A DNA stretch of 64,000 bases. Source: RGIG5612 sp045600845 (lineage in GTDB: Bacteria > Bacillota > Clostridia > Lachnospirales > Lachnospiraceae). A program made the translations under genes and the position numbers. The notes under the pieces were generated by a model that was not told the origin of the DNA, made no database searches, and saw only the letters and a program-made list of their open reading frames with translations. How positions within the stretch are numbered: position 1 is the first letter of the stretch; every line of letters begins with the position of its first letter. The stretch lies in the NCBI GenBank assembly GCA_045600845.1, contig JAZRYR010000017.1, forward strand, positions 68,422 to 132,421, in the 5' to 3' direction. Below, piece by piece: positions 32,543 to 40,059 of this stretch.

Positions 32543-35515
32543 CTATGCTAAAAAATAATCAAAAATATCTGTTCGTACTTCGTGTTCCATTTCAAACTTA
32601 AAGTTCATTATCGGAAGCTCTTTACCTTTTCCATCACTTATCGTTTCTTCCTTCCAATCCACCGGCTTCACATTTCCCATATAATAAAAGTCTGTACCTT
32701 CTCCATCGCTTTTCTTTAAGAATAGCATAATACGCAACCCATTTTCTTTTGAATGGATTATTGCTTCTGACTCTTTACTATCTAATGAAACTCTATTTCG
32801 CGTCATCCAACTAAAAATCTTGTTACTATAAACAACTGGATTATCGGAAATTCGTTCAAACGCATCTAAATATCTTGTTGTTGCAGAAATATCATCTGCT
32901 TTTTCGTAGGTTACAAAAATAGGACACGTATTATATTTTATTCTGTAGCCATACACTGTTGAACTAACGTCTTTCTCCCAATTCAAAATTCGACAAACAT
33001 CTTTTCTGGAATATTTCTGATACAGAACAAAATTATTGTCATCATGATCAGAATAAATATCATTAAATCTCTTCAATCCATATTCAATGAGATTTCTAAT
33101 TTCGGTATTAAAAGCTAAATTTTTAAGGCTATCCCCAAATTGAATTGCTCTTTGGGCCGATTCCATTTTTGCATCATTAACATTGATAATTTCCAAGCTT
33201 TTATATTTAGCTTTATCACCACTGCTATTGATAAAGTTTTTAGCAATGACATTACATGCTGAGATGTAATCTTCTTCTTTGTATTTTTCGCCTATTTCTT
33301 CAAGGGCTTTCTTTATTTTTTTCTTGTCAAAGGAAGGCTCCGTTAAAAGTTTTTTCAACATAATTAATTCATGCGGACGTTTTCCATTAACAACCATATT
33401 TGAAATAAACTCTAGAATAAGCTCTTGTTCCTCAGAAAACTTCGTTTTATATTCTTTATCATTGCTTCTAACAAATTTATCATAGGATCCGGAGTACTCA
33501 ATAAAAAGCATAGGATCTATTTCACCATGATCGTAAAAATCTAGTATTGTCGGAATACGTCCTAACTTATCTTTCAGTGCATAATACTTTTCTTTCAACA
33601 TATTCCTTGTCGTGCTCATTTTGTCGATAGCTTGGAAAATCTTTTTACGAGCTACTTCATCAAAATGAACCGAGGAAGCGCCAGGAATCATTCGGCTTCC
33701 TTCCATAACATATTTTCTAATTGTGTCTTTGTTATAGGTTCTGTCTCCAGAAAGAGCGATTGGAATCATAAAATTGTTCTTATAGTTTCCGATGAAATCT
33801 AAAACAACAACATACTCTTTTCCATATGCTTTTCGAAGGCCACGTCCTAACTGCTGAATGAAAACAATTGGCGACTGAGTTGGACGAAGCATAATGACTT
33901 GATTTACTTCAATAATATCAACGCCCTCATTAAGAATATCAACAGATACTATGTAATCTAAAGGTTGTTTTTTCTCTGTAGCTTCGCATTCTTCCATTGC
34001 TAAACGTTCAAATGCTTCTACTCTTTCTGCCTCGCGTGCATCGCCATTAAGGGCAATTGTTCTAAGTCCTAATTCATTCAATTTTTCTGAAATCTTTTTG
34101 GATTCTTCTACCCTGCTACAGAATATTAAGCCCTTTACACGGCTTCCGCTATATCCAAAGTATTCCGCTTTTTCAACAATATGTTTTACTCGTTCATCTG
34201 AAGTCAGTTTATTAAAGTCCTCTAAACTTAACTTTTTATCCGTAAAAATATCATCATCAATCGTGCTTAAATCTGTTATTCCAAAATAATGGAACGGACA
34301 AAGCAGGTCTTCCTCTAAAGCCTGCTGAAGTCTAATTTCCAAGGCAATTTTGTGATTATAGATTTCATAGACATTCTTACCACTGTTTCCGTCATCTCTT
34401 CTATCCGGTGTCGCGGTCATTCCCAGGAAAAGACGTGGTGTGAAGTAATCCATCACTTTCTGATACATACCGCTCGGACTGTGATGTGCTTCATCAAGAA
34501 TAATGCAATCAAAAGCATCCTTCTCATATTCAAACAGATGAGAATCTCTACTTAAAGTCTCAACTGTTGCAAAAATATAATCGGCATCATATTCTGCATG
34601 TCCGCCACCTACAATACCCATAGTTATAGAACTATCAAAAACATTTTTATATGCTTCACGAGCTTGTATTGCCAACTGATTTCTGTGGACTAAAAACAAA
34701 ACTCTTTTGAATCCAAGCTCTCTCATAGCGAAAGCAGAAGCATAAGTTTTTCCTGTACCCGTCGCGCTAACGAGCAATGCTCTTTCTTCATTTTGTTCCA
34801 ATAACTGTTTAAGATTTTGAACGAACTGAAGCTGCATGAAGTTCGGCTCCAATGTATATTTAACGAAAGAAATCAAATTCCCATCGTTAGCCAAAAGTTT
34901 TTGTTTTTTGATTATTTCATATTTTTGATTATAGTTATCGTAAAATTTATCGAAGCTTAAAGCATATTTACTATTCCAAAGATCATTAAACTCTTCTTTG
35001 ATAGCGGAAGCTACTTCGCCATTTTCTGTAGAGATGATTTTTGTGTTCCATTCAAAATTACTGGTAAGAGCTGTTTTCGTTAAGTTCGAGCTACCAATAA
35101 TAATTCTATATATTTCTTCTTTTTTGAAAATGTATCCTTTTGTGTGAAAACCGTTATTCGCAGCATCAGAATCAAACATTTTTATTTCTATGTTTGTTAA
35201 TTCATTCAGCTTTTTAAGTGCTTTTGGTTCACTGAAGCTAAGATAATTTGTTGTCAGAATTTTTCCAGGAATATGTTTTTGTTCAAGCTCTTTTAATGTT
35301 TGAAGAAGTGGCGTAATTCCTCCCATGGTGATAAAAGCGACGCTTATTTCAAACTCATCGCAATGAAGAAGTTCCTCCTCAACGGAAGAAATAACCTTTT
35401 CGCCTTTATCAATATTATTAAAAACAAATCTAGGCTTATAAGCATCACTGGACACAACGTTTCCATCGATATACGCAGTCTCAAAGCCTTTCTTTAATTC
35501 TTCTAAATTACCCAT
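32543..35515 (-). CDS. PLD - SF2 helicase - DUF3427 protein
   Basis: 990 residues. An N-terminal phospholipase-D-type nuclease half-site (FHTKGYIF, H124/K126, then IIGSSNLT) is followed by a DEAD/DEAH helicase: Walker A SATGTGKT at 250-257, DEAHH at 341, TATP at 367, and motif VI QQLGRGLRKAYG. The C-terminal DUF3427 region reads DVCRILNWEKDVSSTVYGY, CPIFVTYEK, NKIFSWMTRNR. The start has AGGAG about seven bases upstream and a strong promoter. This helicase type is common in prokaryotes and often sits next to a Nudix gene; here the neighbour is a Nudix-SIR2 fusion. A nucleic-acid-sensing or cleaving role with an NAD-consuming effector is plausible but inferred. Confidence 0.88.
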   Translation of the reverse strand: MGNLEELKKGFETAYIDGNVVSSDAYKPRFVFNNIDKGEKVISSVEEELLHCDEFEISVAFITMGGITPLLQTLKELEQKHIPGKILTTNYLSFSEPKALKKLNELTNIEIKMFDSDAANNGFHTKGYIFKKEEIYRIIIGSSNLTKTALTSNFEWNTKIISTENGEVASAIKEEFNDLWNSKYALSFDKFYDNYNQKYEIIKKQKLLANDGNLISFVKYTLEPNFMQLQFVQNLKQLLEQNEERALLVSATGTGKTYASAFAMRELGFKRVLFLVHRNQLAIQAREAYKNVFDSSITMGIVGGGHAEYDADYIFATVETLSRDSHLFEYEKDAFDCIILDEAHHSPSGMYQKVMDYFTPRLFLGMTATPDRRDDGNSGKNVYEIYNHKIALEIRLQQALEEDLLCPFHYFGITDLSTIDDDIFTDKKLSLEDFNKLTSDERVKHIVEKAEYFGYSGSRVKGLIFCSRVEESKKISEKLNELGLRTIALNGDAREAERVEAFERLAMEECEATEKKQPLDYIVSVDILNEGVDIIEVNQVIMLRPTQSPIVFIQQLGRGLRKAYGKEYVVVLDFIGNYKNNFMIPIALSGDRTYNKDTIRKYVMEGSRMIPGASSVHFDEVARKKIFQAIDKMSTTRNMLKEKYYALKDKLGRIPTILDFYDHGEIDPMLFIEYSGSYDKFVRSNDKEYKTKFSEEQELILEFISNMVVNGKRPHELIMLKKLLTEPSFDKKKIKKALEEIGEKYKEEDYISACNVIAKNFINSSGDKAKYKSLEIINVNDAKMESAQRAIQFGDSLKNLAFNTEIRNLIEYGLKRFNDIYSDHDDNNFVLYQKYSRKDVCRILNWEKDVSSTVYGYRIKYNTCPIFVTYEKADDISATTRYLDAFERISDNPVVYSNKIFSWMTRNRVSLDSKESEAIIHSKENGLRIMLFLKKSDGEGTDFYYMGNVKPVDWKEETISDGKGKELPIMNFKFEMEHEVRTDIFDYFLA

Positions 35516-35543
35516 TTCATGCTCCTAGATTAATTATGTTTTT

Positions 35544-35572
35544 ATTGTATCAAAAAGTAGATCCTTTCTCAA
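35544..35572 (-). promoter_or_regulatory. Promoter of the helicase / Nudix-SIR2 operon
   Basis: Minus strand: -35 TTGAGA (35572-35567), 17-base spacer, -10 TACAAT (35549-35544), 29 bases before the ATG. Confidence 0.78.
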
Positions 35573-35607
35573 TTTGGGATTATAGAAAATGTGTATCCTC
35601 TCCCCCA

Positions 35608-35636
35608 TTGACACACCCCCTCTCCTCCCCTATATT
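35608..35636 (+). promoter_or_regulatory. Strong promoter of the first acidic-protein gene
   Basis: Consensus -35 TTGACA (35608-35613), 17-base spacer, -10 TATATT (35631-35636). It diverges from the helicase promoter 36 bases away, so the two transcripts start back to back. Confidence 0.82.
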
Positions 35637-35691
35637 AAATTCAAAGAAAACTTAAAACTAAAACCTAAGCATAACCAAAGGAAGAACCCTC

Positions 35692-36087
35692 ATGACCTAC
35701 AAATTCACACCGGATGAGTACGACGACATTATTTATGAACTGAATGAAAAATACGACACCCTCTTCACGGGGCTGAAAGAATATACGATTGAAAGCGACG
35801 AGGACTATGAGTCCGCTGTGTATGGAATGAAAGTTACGATTCCGAGCGTGGGAATCAGCGTTCGGGAAGGTGTGGTCTATTCCCGCCCGGATAAGGAACC
35901 GGTGGAGGACATACTCGTTATTTACGATGACGAGATAAAGAACCCTTTAAAATTCCAGGCAATTCATTACAATACGACCTTTGAATTCATCGTCAGTTCC
36001 TACGCTATGCGAAAAGGCCTTTCCAGAGAAGAGATTGATAATCTGGAATGCTTTATGGATGAAGACGAGTTTGAGTTTTTGGATTGA
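35692..36087 (+). CDS. Small very acidic protein, paralogue 1
   Basis: 131 residues with a large excess of Asp and Glu over Lys and Arg, no signal peptide. Start at 35692 with AGGAAG upstream and a consensus promoter. It aligns along its length with the protein at 38258-38647: MxYxFxxxEY at the start, an internal VTIPSVGISVREG versus IVIPDLEISIRVG, NPxxxQ, and a C-terminal SREEIDNLECFMDEDEFEF versus SEEEIEDMECYIDDEEFEA. I do not recognise the family. The charge and placement beside defence genes would fit a DNA mimic or a regulator of the neighbours, but nothing in the sequence proves it. Confidence 0.7.
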   Translation: MTYKFTPDEYDDIIYELNEKYDTLFTGLKEYTIESDEDYESAVYGMKVTIPSVGISVREGVVYSRPDKEPVEDILVIYDDEIKNPLKFQAIHYNTTFEFIVSSYAMRKGLSREEIDNLECFMDEDEFEFLD

Positions 36088-36165
36088 GTTATAGAAGATC
36101 AAACATACATAAAGATCTCTCATAATAAATACAACCCCTAAAAGAAAATACAATCCAACGCATCA

Positions 36166-36225
36166 TCAACAATTCCAACGCGTTTACGTGTTGGAACTGT
36201 TGATTTTAACGCGCGTATGTGTTAA
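36166..36225 (+). promoter_or_regulatory. Operator-like inverted repeats before the AlbA_2 gene
   Basis: A 17-base inverted repeat (TCAACAATTCCAACGCG at 36166-36182 and CGTGTTGGAACTGTTGA at 36187-36203; 15 of 17 pair if G-U is allowed) is followed by a smaller one (TTAACGC 36206-36212 / GTGTTAA 36219-36225). They lie 22-80 bases before the ATG, so they could be an operator or, for the upstream gene, a terminator stem; no U-run follows the first. Confidence 0.6.
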
Positions 36226-36246
36226 GTTTTATTTGGAGGTATTATT

Positions 36247-37896
36247 ATGTTACCAAAAAAAGAAACTCTTACTATTGAATTTAAAAGCGATAAAAACAAA
36301 GTACAAAACTCTGATATATTTGATGCAGTAGTTGCTTTTGCTAACACTGAAGGTGGCGACTTATATTTAGGAATTGAAGATTCTGGTGAGGTAACCGGGG
36401 TCCACAAAGATCATAATGACCCAACAACGCTTGGAGCTTATATCGCTAATAATACTCTGCCACCTGTTTCCATACGTGCAGAAATAATAGAAGATATTCA
36501 TCCAGTATTGAAAATCTCTGTTCCAAAGTCTTACGGCGGTATCGTCGCTACAATTTCTGGAAAAGTTCAACGGCGTCAAATCAAGGCAGATGGTACTCCC
36601 GAAAATGTTCCGATGTATCCTTCGGAATTCGCAACCAGGCTCTCTGATCTTCGTATGCTTGATTATTCTGCTATGCCAGTTTTAGAGTGTTCTATGAATG
36701 ATTTTGATCCTTTAGAAGTAGAACATTTGCGAAATGTTATTCTTGCATACAATGGTGAGCGGTCTCTTCTAGACCTTCCAGTAGAGGACTTGTTTAAAGC
36801 ATTGGGATTTGTTCGAGATTTCAATGGCCAATTAATTCCGACGATCACCGGAATTTTGATGATAGGCAGAGTTGATACAATTAAGCGATATATACCTACA
36901 CACTCTTCATCATTTCAGGTTTTATCCGGTACTGATGTGAAAGTTAATGACGATATCTGCCTTCCTTTATTATCTACCATCGATAAAATTAACACCTATA
37001 TGGAGGCATGGAATTCTGAACGAGAAATTGAAATGGGTCTTTTTCGTATGTCTGTTCCCACCTTTAATAAAAGAGCTTACCGTGAAGCTCTTGTTAATGC
37101 ATTTAGTCATCGAGACTACTCCAAGATGGGACGTGTACGAGTCGCTATAAGTGACGAAGGCCTTACTATTGCAAATCCAGGAGGTTTTATAGAAGGCGTT
37201 TCCATAAAAAATTTACTCACTGCGGAACCTCATGGAAGAAATCCACAACTTGCTGATGCTTTAAAACGCATTGGTTTAGCAGAAAAAACCGGACGAGGAA
37301 TAGATCGTATCTTTGAGGGTTCTCTCGTATATGGAAATCCACTTCCAGATTATAGTAATTCGACTCCGGTTACGGTTTCACTTTTTATTCCTCGTAGTAA
37401 ACCAGATTCACAAATTGCAAAACTTATATCCAATGAACAGAATCGGCTCGGAAGACCTTTATCATTAAATACACTTTTAGTTCTCAACATGCTGAGGGAT
37501 ATGCCACGATCCAATATTTCAGAGCTCGCTGAAGCAACAAACCTGTCCGAGTTTATAACAAAAACAATTCTGGATACATCAATTGAATGCGGAATTGTAG
37601 AAATCTATGGTAGCGGTCGAAATAGAACTTATATTCTATCCCCAAAGGTATATAGCACAAAATCAAAACGTATTGGTTATGTTCGTCAGGTTGATATTGA
37701 CGAAACCCGATACCCTGAGCTTATCATCAATCTTGCAAAGACTAATGATTTTATAGCTCGTGCAGATGTTGTTCAGTTGCTTCATGTTGATGATAATAAA
37801 GCATATCGATTATTGAAAGGACTTGTAAACCAAGGAATTTTAGAACCTGTCAATAAAGGACACTATGCAAAATACCGTTACCGCGACAACGCTTAA
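36247..37896 (+). CDS. AlbA_2 (Schlafen-type) ATP-binding winged-helix protein
   Basis: 549 residues. Residues 1-120 form an AlbA_2 domain (LTIEFKSDKN, DIFDAVVAFANTEGGDLYLGI, VSIRAEIIE). A middle part carries YREALVNAFSHRDYSKMG, VRVAISDEGLTIANPGGF and RNPQLADALKRIGLAEKTGRGIDRI, the HATPase_c_4-like region of this family. Two winged-helix segments follow (NTLLVLNMLRDMPRSNISELAEATNLS; FIARADVVQLLHVDDNKAYRLLKGLVNQGIL). Such proteins are annotated as transcriptional regulators or RecG-like helicases; the helicase label is not supported here because no Walker motifs are seen. GGAGG precedes the ATG. Operator-like repeats lie on both sides of the gene, hinting at autoregulation. Confidence 0.85.
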   Translation: MLPKKETLTIEFKSDKNKVQNSDIFDAVVAFANTEGGDLYLGIEDSGEVTGVHKDHNDPTTLGAYIANNTLPPVSIRAEIIEDIHPVLKISVPKSYGGIVATISGKVQRRQIKADGTPENVPMYPSEFATRLSDLRMLDYSAMPVLECSMNDFDPLEVEHLRNVILAYNGERSLLDLPVEDLFKALGFVRDFNGQLIPTITGILMIGRVDTIKRYIPTHSSSFQVLSGTDVKVNDDICLPLLSTIDKINTYMEAWNSEREIEMGLFRMSVPTFNKRAYREALVNAFSHRDYSKMGRVRVAISDEGLTIANPGGFIEGVSIKNLLTAEPHGRNPQLADALKRIGLAEKTGRGIDRIFEGSLVYGNPLPDYSNSTPVTVSLFIPRSKPDSQIAKLISNEQNRLGRPLSLNTLLVLNMLRDMPRSNISELAEATNLSEFITKTILDTSIECGIVEIYGSGRNRTYILSPKVYSTKSKRIGYVRQVDIDETRYPELIINLAKTNDFIARADVVQLLHVDDNKAYRLLKGLVNQGILEPVNKGHYAKYRYRDNA

Positions 37897-37898
37897 TC

Positions 37899-37995
37899 TA
37901 ACGCTCATTTAACGCTCAAGGTTAATTTGTATTATCCTGTATTTTATTGCATATAACTGAGTTTTAACACTCATTTAATGCGCACTAACACTCAG
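37899..37995 (+). repeat. Repeated AACGCTCA/AACACTCA motifs after the AlbA_2 gene
   Basis: TAACGCTCA (37899), TTAACGCTCA (37909), TTTAACACTCA (37963), TTTAATGCGCA (37974) and TAACACTCA (37986) lie in less than 100 bases, just before the ribosome site of the next small frame. They resemble the TTAACGC/GTGTTAA element upstream of the AlbA_2 gene, so all may bind the same protein. Confidence 0.55.
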
Positions 37996-38007
37996 AAGGA
38001 GGACATC

Positions 38008-38152
38008 ATGGTTAACGACGACATACGCACAACAGAATATGCCCAGCGCTTGAGTCGGCTGGTTTAAATGGAGCATCAAATTCCAGCTGCTGAATCTGGT
38101 TTTAACTTCCGGAATCTTGTTGCTGGGCCTGGCGGTAGGTTATGACGCGTAG
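38008..38152 (+). pseudogene. Frameshifted remnant of a small membrane protein
   Basis: An excellent ribosome site (AGAAGGAGG) precedes ATG 38008, but the frame stops after 19 codons (MVNDDIRTTEYAQRLSRLV). Two bases on, the +1 frame continues WSIKFQLLNLVLTSGILLLG and ends at a TAG at 38150, a clear membrane helix. The two pieces read as one roughly 48-residue membrane protein broken by a frameshift. Alternatively the 19-codon frame is a genuine short ORF. The 360-base gap around it holds no other gene. Confidence 0.5.
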
Positions 38153-38206
38153 GTGTGGGAATTAATTCTCTGCCTTGCGGTAGGTTATGACGCACAAGTG
38201 TGGGAA
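38132..38206. repeat. About 30-bp direct repeat x 2
   Basis: GGTAGGTTATGACGC followed by GTAGGTGTGGGAA or ACAAGTGTGGGAA, at 38132-38162 and 38177-38206, separated by 14 bases. It lies upstream of the second acidic-protein gene. Confidence 0.75.
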
Positions 38207-38257
38207 GACAGCGTTTAGATTGCGTTTTAAATACGATTTTTAGATAAAGGAGCCCTT

Positions 38258-38647
38258 ATGAAATACAGATTTAAATTATCGGAATATGCGGAAGCTTTAG
38301 AAGAGCTGGACGAGGAATATGGCGGAATTTACGATGAGTTGTCGCCTTATGAAATCATCCGGGAGAATGACATCCAGCTGTTTACTTATCCTCTGCGGAT
38401 TGTGATTCCGGATCTGGAAATCAGCATCCGCGTAGGCATGGGCTATTACGGCGATGACGACGAGGACTACTATTCGGCCCTCTTCCTTTATGACGCCGAA
38501 GAAACGAACCCGGAAAATTACCAGGAGTACGCTTTGGAGGCGGAGCTGCTGTCTTTTGTCAGCATGTACGCTTACGACTCGGACTTCTCGGAGGAGGAAA
38601 TTGAGGACATGGAATGCTACATCGACGACGAGGAATTTGAGGCTTAA
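38258..38647 (+). CDS. Small very acidic protein, paralogue 2
   Basis: 129 residues, even more acidic than paralogue 1 (runs such as DDDEDY and EEEIEDMECYIDDEEFE). AAAGGAG lies before the ATG at 38258. It shares start, central beta-strand pattern and C-terminal ExxEFE ending with the protein at 35692-36087. Base composition here is less AT-rich than paralogue 1, so the two have separate histories. Family not recognised; a soluble, possibly DNA-mimicking or SMI1/KNR4-unlike acidic domain. No membrane or export signal. Confidence 0.7.
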   Translation: MKYRFKLSEYAEALEELDEEYGGIYDELSPYEIIRENDIQLFTYPLRIVIPDLEISIRVGMGYYGDDDEDYYSALFLYDAEETNPENYQEYALEAELLSFVSMYAYDSDFSEEEIEDMECYIDDEEFEA

Positions 38648-38683
38648 TTTTCGGGAAGTTTTCGTCCGGGTGGCTCTTTTTCC

Positions 38684-38709
38684 CGTTTCATCGTATAATA
38701 AGATGTAAG
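38684..38709 (+). promoter_or_regulatory. Promoter-like motif of the leader-ACP gene
   Basis: CGTTTCATCG, then TATAATAAGATGTAAG. The TATAAT at 38694-38699 lies 45 bases before the ATG. No good -35 is seen. The whole block is shared with 18711-18736 upstream of another GG-leader gene. Confidence 0.6.
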
Positions 38710-38743
38710 AAGGATATTAATGGACTCACAAAAGGAGGATATT

Positions 38744-39046
38744 ATGGATAATAAAGATATGATAGAATTAAGTAATGAGGAATTAGAATTAGTCAACGGC
38801 GGCGGAAAGGCTCTGTTCCTGGAAGTACAAGGACTCCTGGCTTCCAAGCTTGGCGTTGCAAAAAGCTCCATTGGTTTACACAGCAACCTCGTGGAAGACC
38901 TGGGTGCGGATTCTCTGGATGTTGTAGATGTTTTAAAAGATGTTTCGGGCAGATATAATGTTGCATTAGACCGGCCTTTCAAAGATTTTAGATCGGCAGC
39001 AGACATCTGCAAACTGGTTCTTCCGAAAGATCATCGCAACATGTAA
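38744..39046 (+). CDS. Double-glycine leader fused to an acyl carrier protein
   Basis: 100 residues; AAGGAGG six bases before ATG 38744. Residues 1-20 end in LSNEELELVNGG, a canonical export leader. Residues 22-95 are an acyl carrier protein fold: FLEVQGLLASKLGV, then NLVEDLGADSLDVVDVL with the phosphopantetheine-attachment Ser57 in GADSLD, and FKDFRSAADICKLV. ACPs normally stay in the cytosol to carry acyl chains. Here cleavage after Gly20 would release an about 80-residue ACP outside the cell. No C39 transporter, phosphopantetheinyl transferase or synthase lies in the window. A condensation-fold acyltransferase gene lies 1.0 kb away on the other strand. Terminator follows. The fusion is directly visible; export is inferred. 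Confidence 0.85.
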   Translation: MDNKDMIELSNEELELVNGGGKALFLEVQGLLASKLGVAKSSIGLHSNLVEDLGADSLDVVDVLKDVSGRYNVALDRPFKDFRSAADICKLVLPKDHRNM

Positions 39047-39093
39047 TCTGGTGATTCAATAATTTTTCGCAGTCTGTAAACTCGACCAAAGAA

Positions 39094-39119
39094 AAGCGTG
39101 CAGGATTTCCTACACGCTT
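39094..39119. terminator. Bidirectional terminator between leader-ACP and PAP2 genes
   Basis: AAGCGTGCAGG / CCTACACGCTT with an ATTT loop, one mismatch, followed by ATTTTTATG on plus and TTCTTTGG on minus. Serves the two converging genes. Confidence 0.85.
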
Positions 39120-39123
39120 ATTT

Positions 39124-40047
39124 TTATGCCTGTTTTTTCTTTTTGAAAAACTTATCAGTTACTTTAAAGAGCATCGGATAAACGCCAATGAGCACGAAGC
39201 TTACGATAGCGTAGCGGATGGTGCGGACCATGAAGGAAAGACCTGTTGCGGTTTCCAAGAAGTCTTTGGAAAACGGCAGTTTCAAAACGGTATCCAGAAC
39301 CAGGAAAATCAGCAGTCCGCCGACGGTTCTTAAAATTATGCGCAGCACGTTTGGAGTGTTTTCGAAATGAACTTTCTTTTCTTCAAAGATGAAGCCGCCG
39401 ATGAATCCGAAAGCGATGCCCAGGCCGGAATAATAGTCCATGCTCCGGCTGACGAAACAGCCTGCGATTCCGATGGCAATCAGGATGGCATAAACGATGT
39501 TCTGGTTTTTAATGCGTGAGATGATGAACACGATGAGTCCGGAAATCGCCCAGCCGGCAAGAATGTCCGTTGGATAATGAACGCCTAAGGCCAAGCGGGA
39601 CAGCCCGATCAACAGCGGCAAAATGAATAATATAATTTTCAGCACTTTCTTTGTAACGTTAAATCCCAGCGCCACGTAGGTGGAGACGGAGTCGGTAGCA
39701 TGACCGCTCGGAAAGGAATATCCCTGAACCTGCAGATCATAAATGTCACCCTCGCTAGTTCTCGGCTTCAGGCATTTGATATCTTTATGGTCAAAGTATG
39801 GACGGCGACGTTTTACGATATTGTTCACCGCTACCGATGTAACCAAGGCGGTGATGGCATAGAGGGCAATTTTCTTGCCCAATTCTTTTTTGTAGCCCCA
39901 ATACAAAATTCCGAGAATCAGAATCATGGCGTATACGTCGCCTAAGAATGTGATTCCTTCGAATATTTTCTGCAGAAATGGCGTGACCATTTTCTGTAAG
40001 AATACAATGACTGCAGGCTCCCACGGAAGCCAAAATGCAATTCCCAT
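39124..40047 (-). CDS. PAP2-family membrane phosphatase
   Basis: 307 residues with about six to eight membrane helices. The three PAP2 motifs are intact: KRRRPYF near residue 79 (KxxxxxxRP type), FPSGHAT near 112, and SRLALGVHYPTDILAG near 150. It hydrolyses lipid-linked phosphates (undecaprenyl pyrophosphate or phosphatidic acid) at the outer face of the membrane. It has about 100 extra C-terminal residues with further helices. AAAGGA precedes the ATG. It is the last gene of a three-gene operon (surface protein, acyltransferase-like, PAP2), 12 bases after its neighbour. Exact lipid substrate unknown. Confidence 0.88.
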   Translation of the reverse strand: MGIAFWLPWEPAVIVFLQKMVTPFLQKIFEGITFLGDVYAMILILGILYWGYKKELGKKIALYAITALVTSVAVNNIVKRRRPYFDHKDIKCLKPRTSEGDIYDLQVQGYSFPSGHATDSVSTYVALGFNVTKKVLKIILFILPLLIGLSRLALGVHYPTDILAGWAISGLIVFIISRIKNQNIVYAILIAIGIAGCFVSRSMDYYSGLGIAFGFIGGFIFEEKKVHFENTPNVLRIILRTVGGLLIFLVLDTVLKLPFSKDFLETATGLSFMVRTIRYAIVSFVLIGVYPMLFKVTDKFFKKKKQA

Positions 40048-40059
40048 AAAATTTCCTTT

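Noticed and set aside
36247..37896. RecG-like helicase annotation for the AlbA_2 protein
   Set aside because: No Walker A/B or helicase motifs are visible; AlbA_2 plus winged-helix features explain the sequence.
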